NCBI GenBank assembly: GCA_022360955.1
Contig: JAKSBV010000381.1
Location: 1-33,986 of the forward strand
Source of the DNA: Bacillota bacterium
GTDB taxonomy: Bacteria; Bacillota; Clostridia; SK-Y3
Reading direction: 5' to 3'
Length of the DNA: 33,986 nucleotides
Shown: one piece after another, positions 15,951 through 24,398 of the stretch
Layout of the letters: the number at the start of each line of letters is the position of its first letter
Numbering within the stretch: position 1 is the stretch's first letter
The notes under the pieces: generated by a model
Database searches by the model: none
What the model saw: only the letters and a program-made list of their open reading frames with translations
Told to the model about the DNA's origin: nothing
Program-made: the position numbers and the translations under genes

Positions 15951-16280
15951 ATGAGAAGAAACAAGCATTTACCGCTTACCGAAACAGTTTATTATATTCT
16001 TTTAGCATTGCTTGAGCCTGCACACGGATATCTGATTATGCAGAAAGTTGAAGAATTAAGCAATGGAGAGGTAAGACTGGCGGCAGGAACTTTGTATGGG
16101 GCGATTCAAAACTTATTAAAATTAAAGTTTATCCGGCCTGTCGAAAGCGACGACAGCAGACGTAAGGTGTACGCTATTACGGAGGAAGGAAAAGAAATAT
16201 TACGTCTTGATTTTGAGAGAATGAAGCATATGATCAAAGTGATGGAAGAGAATGGGGATAAAGCAGAGGTGTCGATATGA
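15951..16280 (+). CDS. PadR-family transcriptional regulator
   Basis: 109-residue winged-helix protein. The PadR pattern is clear: YYILLALLEPAHGYLIMQKVEEL, then GTLYGAIQNLLKLKFI, the wing SDDSRRKVYAIT and the C-terminal helix LDFERMKHMIKVM used for dimerisation. The ATG at 15951 follows AGGGAG; an ATG at 15930 lies next to the palindrome without an SD. It probably represses its own strong promoter. It overlaps the DUF2812 gene by 4 bp (ATGA), a standard PadR arrangement. The ligand or signal is unknown. Confidence 0.92.
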   Translation: MRRNKHLPLTETVYYILLALLEPAHGYLIMQKVEELSNGEVRLAAGTLYGAIQNLLKLKFIRPVESDDSRRKVYAITEEGKEILRLDFERMKHMIKVMEENGDKAEVSI

Positions 16281-16900
16281 GAAAATTTAGATTTTATATT
16301 GATTTGGAAAAAGAAGAAAAATGGCTGAATGAAATGGCCATGCAAGGCTGGGAATTGACCGGAAAATCTCTGCAATATGAGTTTCGCAAAATGACTTCCA
16401 AGGAAACCGTCGTCAAAATAGATTATCGCCACTTTAAGACAAAGGATGATTTTGAAGAGTATATTACACTTTTTAGAGATAGCGGATGGGCACACATTGC
16501 CGGCACAAAGACAGCGGGTAAACAATATTTTAAAAAAATAAACAGGGGGGGCGATACCGACATTTTTTCCGACGTTCCTTCCAAAGCAGCACGATATAAA
16601 AGATTATCGGATGTGTGTCTATGGGCGGCCATATCTTGTATGGTGTTTTTTATTCCCTTGATTACAACAAAAGCCATTAATAGTGCCGTGTTACTCAATC
16701 CAAAGCTATTGTATTTTACACCGGGGCTCTGGGAAAAGACCGGTGCAGCCTTTTGGCAGGCTTTCTTGTTTGAGACACCTTTTGCGGTAATGAGAGGGGC
16801 CGGTTGGTTCTTTTTTCCGATCATGATCATTTTATATGTTGTTTTTGTCCTCAAGGCCCAAAAACTTTACCGTAGAACAAGGGATGGTTCTTTGTTTTAA
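16277..16900 (+). CDS. DUF2812 membrane protein
   Basis: 207 residues. The N-terminal soluble DUF2812 part (KFRFYIDLEKEEKWLNEMAMQGWEL) matches proteins regularly found beside PadR genes in Firmicutes. Two or three hydrophobic segments follow (around residues 115-130 and 175-192). Function is unknown; because of the partnership with PadR it may sense the envelope or modulate the regulator. Translation is coupled to padR through ATGA. The last codons and the stop lie inside the left arm and loop of a hairpin repeat, so the gene end is encoded by repeat sequence. Confidence 0.85.
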   Translation: MRKFRFYIDLEKEEKWLNEMAMQGWELTGKSLQYEFRKMTSKETVVKIDYRHFKTKDDFEEYITLFRDSGWAHIAGTKTAGKQYFKKINRGGDTDIFSDVPSKAARYKRLSDVCLWAAISCMVFFIPLITTKAINSAVLLNPKLLYFTPGLWEKTGAAFWQAFLFETPFAVMRGAGWFFFPIMIILYVVFVLKAQKLYRRTRDGSLF

Positions 16901-16916
16901 AGCAAAGAACCGTCCC
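16881..16916 (+). repeat. GGGACGGTTCT hairpin repeat, short copy 2 (over DUF2812 stop)
   Basis: GGGATGGTTCTTTG (16881-16894) pairs with CAAAGAACCGTCCC (16903-16916), 14 bp with one G-T. It is the outer half of the longer repeats only. The DUF2812 TAA is in the loop. Confidence 0.85.
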
Positions 16917-16942
16917 GATGAAAATTGGATAGGAGTGACAGG

Positions 16943-17443
16943 ATGGTAAATATAAGATTGGCAAAGCCGGATGAGCAAGATATCTTAACGGAGATTTCTT
17001 TTGCTTCCAAGCGTTATTGGGATTATCCGGAGGAATATTTTGAAATTTGGAAAGATGAGCTGACCATTACCTCCGGATACATTGATAAAAATATCGTCTA
17101 TGTGGTTCAATGGGATGAACAGATCATCGCCTATTTCTCTATTGTATTTGTACCTGAAGATATGCAGACAAAGCATGTATTGGTACAAAAAGGGTGGTGG
17201 CTTGAGCATATGTTTGTCCTCCCCGAATATATCGGCAAAGGAATAGGCAGGCAAATGGTGCGTCATATGTTAAAGATATGCGGGCAAAAGCATATTGGGA
17301 GACTTAATGTATTTGCAGACCCTTTTGCCAAGGGATTCTATGAAAAAACGGGTTTTAACTATGTAGGAGAATACCCGTCAAGTATTGCAGGGAGGACAGT
17401 ATGTCTGTTTGAAGCGGGTCAGCTGAACCGCAATACAAAATAG
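16943..17443 (+). CDS. GNAT-family N-acetyltransferase
   Basis: 166-residue acetyl-CoA-dependent transferase. Motif A is HMFVLPEYIGKGIGRQM, with the acetyl-CoA pyrophosphate-binding IGKGIG loop, and the C-terminal GFYEKTGF motif is present. The substrate (small molecule, peptide or protein N-terminus) cannot be deduced. The ATG at 16943 has AGGAG seven bases upstream; an in-frame TTG at 16925 precedes that SD. It is in the same direction as the PadR and ABC genes but has its own spacing, so an operon is not certain. Confidence 0.88.
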   Translation: MVNIRLAKPDEQDILTEISFASKRYWDYPEEYFEIWKDELTITSGYIDKNIVYVVQWDEQIIAYFSIVFVPEDMQTKHVLVQKGWWLEHMFVLPEYIGKGIGRQMVRHMLKICGQKHIGRLNVFADPFAKGFYEKTGFNYVGEYPSSIAGRTVCLFEAGQLNRNTK

Positions 17444-17485
17444 TAAAAAAGATGCCCTACATGTTACACAAGGAGAGATTGGGAT

Positions 17486-18355
17486 ATGACGATCGTCATG
17501 AAAAATATATACAAACGTTATGATAAACAATATGTACTTAAGAATATAAGTTTAGAGTTAAGAGCGGGAAAAATAGTAGGGATTGTAGGAAAAAACGGCG
17601 CCGGGAAAACAACACTTATGAAAATATTATGTGGCAATATTGTTGATTTTGAGGGGTCGGTAAATTATCCCGACTCTTTATCAAACCGTCCTATTGGCTT
17701 TCTAATAGAGAGCCCTAAATTTTATCCGAATCAAACAGGATTTGAAAATCTCAAGTTTTTTTCACAATTATTTTCTATTGGACATAAGGAAAATATAGAT
17801 AATACGATTAAAGCCTTAGACATGGAAGCCTATATACATAAAAAATCAAAGAAGTATTCATTAGGCATGAAGCAGAGATTGGGAATCGCAATAGCGTTGT
17901 TGGGGAACCCGGAGTTTCTGGTTTTAGATGAGCCGACAAATGGCATGGACCCTAACGGTATAGAAGAAATACTGGCGCATCTAAAGTATTTGGCCGAAGA
18001 AAGACAGATAGGCATATTGATATCCAGTCACCAGTTGGATCATATACAAAAAGTAAGTGATTATATTTTGGTTATGGAAGAAGGAGAAGCCGTCAAATCC
18101 ATTGATAAAGACGATATTGTTTCCTATAAACACGTTACAATAGCAGTCAAAAGTACAGACCTGCAGAGAACAAAATTAATGCTGGAAAGGGAGGGGTTTG
18201 AGGTCCGCTTGGATCATCATTCACTAAGCTTTAAAGCAAAGAATATGAATCCGATTTTAAAGAAATTATCCCTAGAGAATATAGTTTTACAAGATATAGA
18301 AATGAAAGAGCATACATTAAAAGATATATACTTTGACGAAAGAGAGGCCAAATAA
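17486..18355 (+). CDS. ABC transporter ATP-binding protein (ABC-2 exporter type)
   Basis: 289-residue ATPase. It has Walker A GKNGAGKTT (residues 35-43), signature YSLGMKQRLGIA, Walker B LVLDEPTNGMDP and a switch histidine in ISSHQLDH. The shape matches BcrA/NatA-like subunits of drug, bacteriocin or Na+ exporters, with a C-terminal extension beyond the core. SD AAGGAGAG precedes the ATG. The permease gene starts one base after its stop and is frameshifted, so the exporter may be off in this strain or assembly. Confidence 0.94.
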   Translation: MTIVMKNIYKRYDKQYVLKNISLELRAGKIVGIVGKNGAGKTTLMKILCGNIVDFEGSVNYPDSLSNRPIGFLIESPKFYPNQTGFENLKFFSQLFSIGHKENIDNTIKALDMEAYIHKKSKKYSLGMKQRLGIAIALLGNPEFLVLDEPTNGMDPNGIEEILAHLKYLAEERQIGILISSHQLDHIQKVSDYILVMEEGEAVKSIDKDDIVSYKHVTIAVKSTDLQRTKLMLEREGFEVRLDHHSLSFKAKNMNPILKKLSLENIVLQDIEMKEHTLKDIYFDEREAK

Positions 18356-18356
18356 A

Positions 18357-19077
18357 GTGAAAGTCAGCAAAGTTTTGATGTTGGAAATGAAGAATATATT
18401 AAAAAATCGATGGCTGTACGTCAGTCTTATAATCTCTATCGTGTTGGCATTAGGGTTAGTGTATGCGATTAAATTTTTACAAGGCCCGTTTACAATAAAG
18501 GCAATAAGCGGATTTTACGGTATCGGATCAACGGTAGCGCTGGCCGTATTTTGTACAAAATTATACGTCGATGATTTGAGCAGCGGGACAGTAAGCTTGT
18601 TTTTTTCCAACAAAAAGAATCGCCGGTCCTATTTTCTTGGAAAATTATTAGCAGCGATTTTTCTAGGCATTCTATTTGGAGGGGTATGTGCAATAGTCCT
18701 GATAGGCGCCTCCTATTATTTGGGATGGCAGGTAAACCTTATAGGATATATCATTAAACCCATTTTGATATATGTGTTGTTTAGTGTGTTCCATATGGAA
18801 TTATTTTTTTTTAATTGGAATATTTTACAAAAACACGAATATGCTTATTGTAACAACATTAATTACAGTACTAGCTGTTCCCTCAGTTGTAGAGCGTATT
18901 AATGTAGAAAAAGCAAGTAATCTTGTAAAGCACATGATCCGTAATGTACCCGTATTTTTTATGGTGCAGGATACAAAGTATTTGCAGTTGAGTTTCTATA
19001 AAGTAATCGTATTGAGTATCTTTATAGTGGTGTTATTCGTGAGCAGTTACTACTGTATATGTAAAACCGACTATTAG
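18357..19077 (+). pseudogene. ABC-2 type permease, split by a frameshift in a T9 tract
   Basis: Reading from GTG 18357 gives about 150 residues of membrane protein: a first helix LIISIVLALGLVYAI, then DLSSGTVSLFFSNKKNRR, typical of ABC-2 permeases in small exporters. At nine T's (18804-18812) the frame fails and ends at 18902. The +1 frame continues the same protein to 19077 (NMLIVTTLITVLAVPSVVERI, then a final helix). Removing one T joins both parts into about 240 residues. The cause could be an inactivating mutation, transcriptional slippage or a homopolymer sequencing error. Confidence 0.82.
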
Positions 19078-19079
19078 GA

Positions 19080-19142
19080 GTCAAGGGGACGGTTCTTCTG
19101 ACTCATTTTCGGAAAATGAGTCAGAAGAACCGTCCCCTCGAC
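19080..19142 (+). repeat. GGGACGGTTCT hairpin repeat, copy 3 (after ABC permease)
   Basis: The left arm carries GGGGACGGTTCTTCTGACTC, the right arm GAGTCAGAAGAACCGTCCCC, and the loop is CG between CATTTT and AAAATG halves. The variable part is TTCTG/CAGAA. It begins three bases after the permease stop and lies just before the GH31 SD. Confidence 0.92.
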
Positions 19143-19161
19143 CCAGACAGGAGCTAAAAAA

Positions 19162-21171
19162 ATGATTCATTTGGAAACCAAAGATCGCAGGTTCGTATTG
19201 GAATATAATGGACTGAAGATTATTGTTCACACGCCTGAAAGTCCGTTTTTGTACGCAGGATGCGGCAAAGGGAGCTTTACGATGTATCATGGCAATTTTG
19301 ACATACAGGAAAATCTTGAGGAAAAATTAGCCTTGGCCGACTATCGTGTTCTGGAAAAAAATACGGACGCTTTCAAAATTGAATTTTCTAAAAAGGGGTT
19401 ATATGCCCTGGTTGTTCATTTCAAAGAAGTAAACGGAAGGCTGGAGGCCTCATTTGAAGATGCATCCGGGGATATAAACAGGGTGTGGATCAGGCTTCAT
19501 GCGGACAAAAAAGAACATATATATGGCTGCGGCGAACAGTTTTCGGAGCTTGACCTCAGAGGCAAAAAAGTCCCCCTTTGGGTTGAGGAGCAGGGGGTAG
19601 GCAGAAACAAAAAAGATTATATGACCTTTCAAGCAGATGTATTCCATAATGCCGGAGGGGATTGGTATACAACGTATTTTCCACAGCCGACCTTTGTATC
19701 CACCCAGCGCTATTTTTGTCATGTGGAAGACTCGCACTATATGGTATTCGATTTTAGGGCAGAAAGTTATCATGAACTTTCAGTGTGGGCGCTTCCCAAA
19801 AAAATCGTTATATCCCGAAGAGAAAATACTGCTGCGGTGCTTAAAGACTTAACGGCCTATTTAGGAAGACAGCCGGCGCTTCCCGATTGGACTTATGACG
19901 GTGTTTGGTTGGGGCTTCAGGGAGGCACGGAAACTGTTTTGCGAAAACTGCAAAATGCTGAAGAACACGGATTGAAGGTAGCGGCTTTATGGGTGCAAGA
20001 TTGGCAAGGAAAACGAGTCACTGCTTTTGGAAAGCAGTTGATGTGGGATTGGAAATACTCGGAAGAAATGTACCCGGGTTTACCCGAGACGATTAAGGAA
20101 TTAAGTAAAAAGGGAATCCGATTCTTAGGATATATTAATCCGTTTCTTGCCCTTGAAGGAGAATTATATCAAGAGGCTTCCGCAAAAGGATACCTCGTCA
20201 GGCAGAAAACGGGAGAAGAATATCACGTCGTCATCACGACATTTCCTGCTGCGATGCTTGATTTAACCAATCCGGCTGCCATAGCGTGGATAAAAGATGT
20301 TATCAAGGAAAACATGATGGGCATCGGATTAGCAGGATGGATGTCTGACTACGGCGAATATTTGCCCACCGATGCGGTGCTGTATTCCGGAGAAAGTGCC
20401 GAAGCTTTTCACAATAAATTACCGGTTGTATGGGCGAAAACCAACCGAGAAGCCGTAGAAGAGGCAGGTCAATTAGGAGAGGTCGTATTTTTCAGCCGTG
20501 CCGGTTATACGGGAATGTCCAGGTACTCGACCATTATGTGGGCAGGAGATCAGCTGGTGAATTGGAGTTTGGACGACGGATTGGCTTCCGTGATACCGGC
20601 GGCACTCTCATTAGGGATGAGCGGATTTGGTATTTCTCATTCCGATATCGGCGGTTTTACTACAATTTTGGATGTGAAGAGAACAAAAGAGTTATTCATG
20701 CGATGGGCGGAGTTGTCGGCATTTACGCCTATTATGCGAACCCATGAAGGCAACCGGCCCGACGACAACTGGCAATTTGATTCCGATGAAGAGACCCTTT
20801 TGCATTTTGCAAGGCTGAGCAGGATTTATAGCCATTTGAGGCCCTATCTCAAAAAAGCGGTACAGGAAAATGCAGAGAAGGGGCTGCCCGTCATGCGGCA
20901 TCCTTATATACACTATGAGAATGATGAAGTGGTTCATACCTTAAAGTATCAATACCTTTTGGGAAGAGATTTAATGGTGGCACCGGTATATCAGGAGGCA
21001 CAGAACAGCCAAAAAGTTTACCTGCCGGATGATCAATGGATTCATCTGTGGTCCGGTCAAGCGTACGGCAAAGGCTGGTGTGAGGTGAGTGCGCCGCTGG
21101 GACACATACCGGTATTTTATAGGCAGCAGTCGCAGTATGGTGATTTGTTTAAACAGATTCCTCAGCTATAA
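19162..21171 (+). CDS. GH31 glycosidase, YihQ (sulfoquinovosidase)-like, paralogue 1
   Basis: 669-residue retaining alpha-glycosidase closest to E. coli YihQ among proteins I know, with long shared segments (YGCGEQFSELDLRGK, PQPTFVSTQ, THEGNRPDDNWQFD). The nucleophile is D396 (GWMSDYGEYLP) and the acid/base D463 (WAGDQ), equal to YihQ D405 and D472. Of the YihQ sulfonate-recognition set, the two Gln and W295 are kept, but R301 is Q292 and Y508 is F499. Hydrolysis is safe to infer; sulfoquinovoside as substrate is not. There is no signal peptide, so it is cytoplasmic. SD is AGGAG. No promoter is visible between it and the ABC permease, so it may be read from upstream. Confidence 0.9.
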   Translation: MIHLETKDRRFVLEYNGLKIIVHTPESPFLYAGCGKGSFTMYHGNFDIQENLEEKLALADYRVLEKNTDAFKIEFSKKGLYALVVHFKEVNGRLEASFEDASGDINRVWIRLHADKKEHIYGCGEQFSELDLRGKKVPLWVEEQGVGRNKKDYMTFQADVFHNAGGDWYTTYFPQPTFVSTQRYFCHVEDSHYMVFDFRAESYHELSVWALPKKIVISRRENTAAVLKDLTAYLGRQPALPDWTYDGVWLGLQGGTETVLRKLQNAEEHGLKVAALWVQDWQGKRVTAFGKQLMWDWKYSEEMYPGLPETIKELSKKGIRFLGYINPFLALEGELYQEASAKGYLVRQKTGEEYHVVITTFPAAMLDLTNPAAIAWIKDVIKENMMGIGLAGWMSDYGEYLPTDAVLYSGESAEAFHNKLPVVWAKTNREAVEEAGQLGEVVFFSRAGYTGMSRYSTIMWAGDQLVNWSLDDGLASVIPAALSLGMSGFGISHSDIGGFTTILDVKRTKELFMRWAELSAFTPIMRTHEGNRPDDNWQFDSDEETLLHFARLSRIYSHLRPYLKKAVQENAEKGLPVMRHPYIHYENDEVVHTLKYQYLLGRDLMVAPVYQEAQNSQKVYLPDDQWIHLWSGQAYGKGWCEVSAPLGHIPVFYRQQSQYGDLFKQIPQL

Positions 21172-21172
21172 A

Positions 21173-21241
21173 GAGTCAAGGGGACGGTTCTTCCGACTCA
21201 TTTTCCTTCAAAATGAGTCAGAAGAACCGTCCCCTTGACTC
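21173..21241 (+). repeat. GGGACGGTTCT hairpin repeat, copy 4 (after GH31-1)
   Basis: Outer arms are GAGTCAAGGGGAC and GTCCCCTTGACTC. The inner arms are GGTTCTTCCGACTC and GAGTCAGAAGAACC, with one mismatch, and the loop contains CCTTC. It begins two bases after the stop codon. Confidence 0.92.
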
Positions 21242-21244
21242 ACG

Positions 21245-21265
21245 ATAATATCGTAAACGATATAT
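21245..21265 (+). promoter_or_regulatory. Operator-like palindrome, first of two identical 21-nt copies
   Basis: Contains the perfect palindrome ATATCGTAAACGATAT (21248-21263). The 21-nt block is repeated exactly at 21827-21847, where it overlaps a strong promoter. This copy has no evident promoter and lies beside the IS remnant. Confidence 0.6.
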
Positions 21266-21640
21266 TCTTATCTTTGACAGTTTTTAAAAACAAAAAGTCT
21301 AGAAAATCCTTATAGAATAGGGGTTCTAGGCTTTTGCTTATTTTGAAAGGGGTGAGTATTTTTTTGTTAAATTTCTTTTCAAGCCGCCTATAGAGGATAA
21401 GGGAGATAAAGCAGGCAGTAAAGTGAGCTTGTATTCTATCATCTGTTTGTAAGTATACTGGTCGTGCTTTGGATTTGGTTTTCATAATTCGGAAAGATTC
21501 TCCAATTCATTGAATTTTCGGTTAACATTTGAAGCAAGACCGGTGTCCGTACACACAACAAACGTGGAGATTTTAAAATCAGAAATGATTTTTTTCTCAA
21601 GAGGCTTTTAAGTATCAAGGGTAACAACTCCTATTATTTA
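21266..21640 (-). pseudogene. Remnant of an IS1634-like (IS4-type DDE) transposase
   Basis: On the minus strand two short coding fragments remain. One contains TFVVCTDTGLASNVNRKFNE (around 21500-21580), resembling the second catalytic Asp region of this family. The other has VYLQTDDRIQAHFTACFISL (around 21400-21470), resembling its C-terminal region. Between them the rest of the catalytic core is deleted, and stops interrupt the frame, so it is inactive. No inverted ends could be recognised. The family is assigned from memory of motifs. Confidence 0.65.
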
Positions 21641-21799
21641 TATGATAACGCAATACTATAAAATACTCGCTATAAAAATGTGAAATTTGACAAAAAATAA
21701 GCCTAAATGAAGGCTTTCCGGAGACTTTTCCTTTATACAGCTGTCAAAGACCCGAGACAGTCCACTCATTCAATATGCTTCCGAAGAAACGAAATACTA

Positions 21800-21847
21800 T
21801 TGACTTTTATTATGTTAAGGGATATAATAATATCGTAAACGATATAT
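21800..21847 (+). promoter_or_regulatory. Promoter and operator of the ABC-GH31 operon
   Basis: TTGACT (21800-21805) and TATAAT (21823-21828) are spaced 17 bp. The 21-nt block with palindrome ATATCGTAAACGATAT (21830-21845) begins in the -10 and covers the start site, a classic repressor position. The regulator is not in the window. The transcript has a leader of about 235 nt before the lipoprotein gene. Confidence 0.8.
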
Positions 21848-21849
21848 CA

Positions 21850-22072
21850 TTCGAGTTAAAGCAGCGTGTTTGCCCATTCTTTGTATGTTCTACATGAAGG
21901 TAATATCATTTTGTATCCTATAGAAAATTTTAGAATTCTACTTATTGTTAAATCATATTGCTTGTTATGTGTATTTTAATACCCGGAGATTCATAAAGAT
22001 TTTAGGGCTAAAGCCTTGAAATATATAGGGGTAGGTATCTCCTAATGAAAAAATATACGAGGAGGAGTATGA
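21850..22072 (+). promoter_or_regulatory. Long 5' leader of the sugar-importer operon
   Basis: No ORF is present. Near its 3' end GGAGAT (about 21985) can pair with ATCTCC (about 22037), enclosing a small GGGCTAAAGCC hairpin. The CTCCT of the latter strand can also pair with the SD AGGAG just before 22073. The two pairings are mutually exclusive, so translational control is possible. This is inference from complementarity only. Confidence 0.3.
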
Positions 22073-23386
22073 ATGAGTAAAAAGGTAGTTTTAGGCATGT
22101 TTGCAGTTGTGCTGGTATTAACGCTATTATTCAGCTTAACTGCATGTGGTGAGAAAAAGGTCCCCGCCCCCGATGAGGCAAAACAGACAGAACCATCTCA
22201 AAAAGAAGTTGTGATTAATTTTCCGAGTATTTGGGTTGGAAAGGATTCAAAAGCAAATGTTTTTGGAAGCTTCGTCAAAGAGTTTAATGAGAAAAACGCC
22301 GGCAAGATTAAAGTTGTTGTAGAGGAAATGGCCGACTATCAAGCGTATAGGGATAAAATGAAAACAAATATTGCTGCCGGGACCGTTCCCGATGTATTCT
22401 CTTTTAACAATGCGAAAGATTCGGTGTTGTATTATAAGTCGGGGAACCTGATGGATTTAACTCCGCACATGAATGGTGGGTGGAAAGAGGATTTTATAGC
22501 GGATGCCCTCAAGGAGGTTACATATCAGGATAAAATAATGGCAATGCCTTACGAATTTGCAGTGACTCCGTTGATGTATAATAAAAGGCTTTTAGACAAA
22601 GCCGGAGTTGCAGAATTTCCTAAAACCATGGATGCATTTATCGAAATGGCTGAAAAGTTAAAGGGGCAGGGTGTTATGGCGGCCTCTCAGATGACAGGAG
22701 AAAACGGATGGTTTTCAATGCTGTGGTATTCACATTTGCTGGTAGCACATGGCGGACCGGATGTGTTTGACCGGGGCTTGGATGATCCGGCTTTTTTGGA
22801 AGCGGCTAAATCGTTAAAGAAATTATTCCAATACACCACAGGTGATGCTGTGGGTGCCGGTGCAGCAGTGGCGGGCGGACATTTCTTGAGTGAAAAAACC
22901 GCTATCTTGGTGAACGGCCCATGGTTTATAGGGAGGATAGAAAAGGAAGCTGCCGAGGGAATGTATGAGCAGGTCAATGTTGCGCCCGCTCCGACTGTGG
23001 CCGGCGGAAAAGGCAAGCAGGGTTATTATGTCGGATTTATACAATCCAGTTTGGCAGCAGCAAAGCAAAAGGATAAGGCTAAAGAAGATGCTGTGGCAGC
23101 ATTTTTTAAATATATTTCCACACCGGAAAACGTAAAACGCTTATCATTGGATAGCGGTTCTTTATTTGTTATCAAATTCAAAACGGATGAAAATGACAAA
23201 ATGTCTCATATACAAAAGCAAATGATTGAGCAGTCTTCGTCGGCGCCGTCCATTACAAAGCATTTTAATGCCGCGATGGATACTGCGGTTGTGACTGAGT
23301 TTCCACAGGCTTTATCGGGGATGATTTTAGGAGAATTTACGCCTGAACAATTTGTTGAACAATTAAAGCAGAAGGCTGCGCAATAG
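22073..23386 (+). CDS. ABC sugar importer, substrate-binding lipoprotein (family 1)
   Basis: 437-residue extracellular solute-binding protein. A signal peptide with lipobox SLTAC puts the lipidated cysteine at residue 25. The mature protein has family-1 features such as FNEKNAGKIKVVVEE, GTVPDVFSFNNAKD and the hinge region AMPYEFAVTPLMYNKRLLDKAG. It would capture an oligosaccharide or glycoside outside the cell and hand it to the two permeases that follow. SD GAGGAGGAG is strong. The flanking GH31 enzymes suggest an alpha-glycoside. It is the first gene after the operator-controlled promoter. No ligand-binding residues can be assigned from sequence alone. Confidence 0.93.
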   Translation: MSKKVVLGMFAVVLVLTLLFSLTACGEKKVPAPDEAKQTEPSQKEVVINFPSIWVGKDSKANVFGSFVKEFNEKNAGKIKVVVEEMADYQAYRDKMKTNIAAGTVPDVFSFNNAKDSVLYYKSGNLMDLTPHMNGGWKEDFIADALKEVTYQDKIMAMPYEFAVTPLMYNKRLLDKAGVAEFPKTMDAFIEMAEKLKGQGVMAASQMTGENGWFSMLWYSHLLVAHGGPDVFDRGLDDPAFLEAAKSLKKLFQYTTGDAVGAGAAVAGGHFLSEKTAILVNGPWFIGRIEKEAAEGMYEQVNVAPAPTVAGGKGKQGYYVGFIQSSLAAAKQKDKAKEDAVAAFFKYISTPENVKRLSLDSGSLFVIKFKTDENDKMSHIQKQMIEQSSSAPSITKHFNAAMDTAVVTEFPQALSGMILGEFTPEQFVEQLKQKAAQ

Positions 23387-23402
23387 TAATGATGACAGTG
23401 TG

Positions 23403-23434
23403 GTAGGAGGGGAGCAAAATCCTTCCCCTCTTAC
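23403..23434 (+). other. Hairpin between binding protein and permease genes
   Basis: GAGGGGA pairs with TCCCCTC, with outer GTA/TAC, and no T run after it. Hairpins at this place in CUT1 operons commonly protect the upstream mRNA and raise binding-protein expression over the permeases; that role is inferred. Confidence 0.5.
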
Positions 23435-23502
23435 AATGCACCCTCATATTTTGGAGAAAATTACATTGGTAAATATTTATTTGCAAAGGGAGATATAGCG
23501 CT

Positions 23503-24384
23503 ATGAATAAAGCGATGAAAAATAATCTTGGAATTATCCTATTTCTAACACCTGCTTTGGTAATTTTCTTTGTGTTTTTTGTATATCCTGTTTTCTTCGT
23601 GGCAAGTACCAGTCTTGTCCGCTGGGATGGTATTACGGATATTACTTTTGTAGGAGTCAATAATTATATTAGTCTGTTTAAGGATGGTACATTTATAAAA
23701 TCCGTTACAAACAATTTGAAGTGGTCCATGTCGGGAGGCTTTATTCATGTACCGATGGCAATGTTTGTGGCACTGCTGCTGTCAAGCAAACCAAAAGGTT
23801 GGAAGATACTTAGAACGATATATTTCTTCCCCAATATTATCTCGATTATTGCGCTTTCTATGATGTGGATGGCAATGTACAACAATGAGTACGGAGCTGT
23901 CAATGCACTTCTGAGAGCTGTCGGATTAGAGCATTTACAGAGAAATTGGCTGGGAGATTTACATACGGCATTCCCCGCATTAATCGCTTACTGGATTTTT
24001 TATATCGGATATTTTATGGTTATTATTTTGGCTGAAATATCAACGATACCGGAATCGTACTATGAAGCTGCCAGCATTGATGGTGCCAATCGTATCCAGC
24101 AAACGATATACATTACGCTTCCGATGCTTAAAGGCATCATGGGTACATGCATTACGCTGTCAATGGTAAGTGGGTTAAAGCAGTTTGAACAGGTGTTTAT
24201 TATGACCAATGGAGGGCCTGCTAATAGGACTACATTGCTAGCTTTATATTTGTACAAGCAAATGATTAATTACAGGTATGGTTTAGCGAATGCAGCAGGT
24301 GTTATGCTGCTGACATTTGGCGTTATCGTTATATTCACGATTAAGAAAATATTCAGTACAAATAAAATAGAACAGGTTGGGTAG
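23503..24384 (+). CDS. ABC sugar importer permease 1 (MalF/UgpA-like)
   Basis: 293-residue inner-membrane protein with six hydrophobic segments. The EAA loop that docks the ATPase reads EAASIDGANRIQQTIYITLPM. It forms a heterodimer with the next gene product. SD AAAGGGAG precedes the ATG, and the stop overlaps the start region of permease 2. No ATP-binding subunit is in the operon. In Firmicutes CUT1 importers often share an MsmX/MsmK-type ATPase encoded elsewhere, which is the likely partner. Confidence 0.93.
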   Translation: MNKAMKNNLGIILFLTPALVIFFVFFVYPVFFVASTSLVRWDGITDITFVGVNNYISLFKDGTFIKSVTNNLKWSMSGGFIHVPMAMFVALLLSSKPKGWKILRTIYFFPNIISIIALSMMWMAMYNNEYGAVNALLRAVGLEHLQRNWLGDLHTAFPALIAYWIFYIGYFMVIILAEISTIPESYYEAASIDGANRIQQTIYITLPMLKGIMGTCITLSMVSGLKQFEQVFIMTNGGPANRTTLLALYLYKQMINYRYGLANAAGVMLLTFGVIVIFTIKKIFSTNKIEQVG

Positions 24385-24398
24385 TGAGGAGGAGTACA

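Noticed and set aside
20430-20747. 105-codon ORFs inside both GH31 genes in the same alternate frame (also 26815-27132)
   Set aside because: Present in both only because the genes are paralogues; Arg-rich shadow translation without an SD.
21245-21847. 21-nt direct repeats as target-site duplication of the IS remnant
   Set aside because: Too long for an IS4-type duplication and palindromic over a promoter; operator duplication fits better, though not proven.
22687-23068. Minus-strand ORFs of 81-109 codons inside the binding-protein gene
   Set aside because: Antisense to a clear lipoprotein gene, with no SD or family features.
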